Origin: a virus
DNA length: 27,539 nt
Strand: one strand, 5' to 3'
IMG/VR virus record: IMGVR_UViG_3300044630_000654
Span: 1 to 27,539 of that record
Shown in pieces: positions 27,300 to 27,539 of the stretch (its first letter is position 1; the number at the start of each line of letters is the position of its first letter). The translations under genes and the position numbers were made by a program. The notes below the pieces were generated by a model. It ran no database searches, was not told where the DNA came from, and was given only the letters and a program-made list of their open reading frames with translations.

Positions 27300-27539
27300 T
27301 GACCCTAACTGAAATCGCTCAGTACGCTGGCGAGAAGGTTGGTAAGACCGACTCGGATACGCTTACCTTTTTGCAGAAAGCCGCAAGCCTAGCCTATCGG
27401 CGCGTATGGGACTTTGCCCCTTGGCGTGAGACTGTCACCAACTCCACCTATTCAGTTGGCACGAATCGTTTAATCACGCTTGGTAGCAATGTCGAGACAC
27501 CTCTCTCGGTGGCCTACAACGATGCAGAGGTTGACCCGA
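27299..27539 (+). CDS. Structural protein, N-terminal part (cut by window end)
   Basis: Only the first 80 codons are in the window. The start overlaps the preceding stop as TAATG. The sequence begins MTLTEIAQYAGEKVGKTD, continues with a helix (TFLQKAASLAYRRVWDFA) and then PWRETVTNSTYSVGTNR, a pattern of phage neck, head-tail adaptor or tail-tube-type proteins in which an N-terminal helix precedes a beta domain. The order after the fibre genes is compatible with a continuing structural operon. The exact family cannot be settled from the fragment. Confidence 0.6.
   Translation, partial: MTLTEIAQYAGEKVGKTDSDTLTFLQKAASLAYRRVWDFAPWRETVTNSTYSVGTNRLITLGSNVETPLSVAYNDAEVDP

Noticed and set aside
1-27539. 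Lysogeny genes (integrase, repressor, attachment site)
   Set aside because: No recombinase motif, CI/Cro-type gene or attachment-like repeat was found on either strand; absence holds only for this window.

Overview
The window is most likely part of a tailed double-stranded DNA phage genome, lytic or at least without visible lysogeny genes, from an uncultured or little-studied source. It carries small and large terminase, portal, scaffold, an HK97-fold (N4-gp56-like) major capsid protein, tail-fibre proteins and a recombination/replication set. No integrase, repressor, CRISPR array, rRNA or convincing tRNA was seen. Small lipoproteins with lipoboxes and a heptosyltransferase-like enzyme suggest a Gram-negative host; this is inference.

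Layout. (1) 1-6089, plus strand: an SSB-like protein, a PD-(D/E)XK nuclease, then a dense chain of mostly tiny genes joined by ATGA, GTGA or TAATG overlaps. Inside this chain are a GT8-like glycosyltransferase and a 2-oxoglutarate/Fe(II) oxygenase, each directly preceded by one member of a small paralogous protein pair. (2) 6135-7241: a GT9/heptosyltransferase-like protein. (3) 7242-7493: a noncoding stretch rich in direct and inverted repeats, just upstream of the replication gene. (4) 7494-11149: an archaeo-eukaryotic-type primase fused to an SF3 helicase, a separate zinc-finger protein, and small phage proteins. (5) 11150-13003: a minus-strand cluster of eight small genes, several under 60 codons, with iteron-like repeats at its 3' end. 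(6) 13091-21481: packaging and head genes (TerS, TerL, holin/spanin-like lysis genes, portal, a methyltransferase, scaffold, major capsid). (7) 21528-27539: a strong hairpin after the capsid gene, small virion proteins, a second lipoprotein/membrane gene group, two repetitive fibre genes, a small fibre-linked protein, and the start of a further structural gene cut by the window end.

How the parts work together. SSB, nuclease, primase-helicase and zinc-finger protein form a replication/recombination module that lacks a DNA polymerase here. TerS/TerL, portal, scaffold and capsid build and fill the head. Holin-like, amphipathic and lipoprotein genes resemble the envelope-disruption part of a lysis cassette, but no endolysin is visible. 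The glycosyltransferases, oxygenase and methyltransferase are accessory enzymes whose targets (host surface, virion protein or DNA) cannot be read from sequence. The unusual parts are the paralogue-plus-enzyme pairs, the repeat-rich region before the primase, the five-copy GCTNCCGTTTR repeat in the minus-strand cluster, and the out-of-frame overlapping spanin-like genes.
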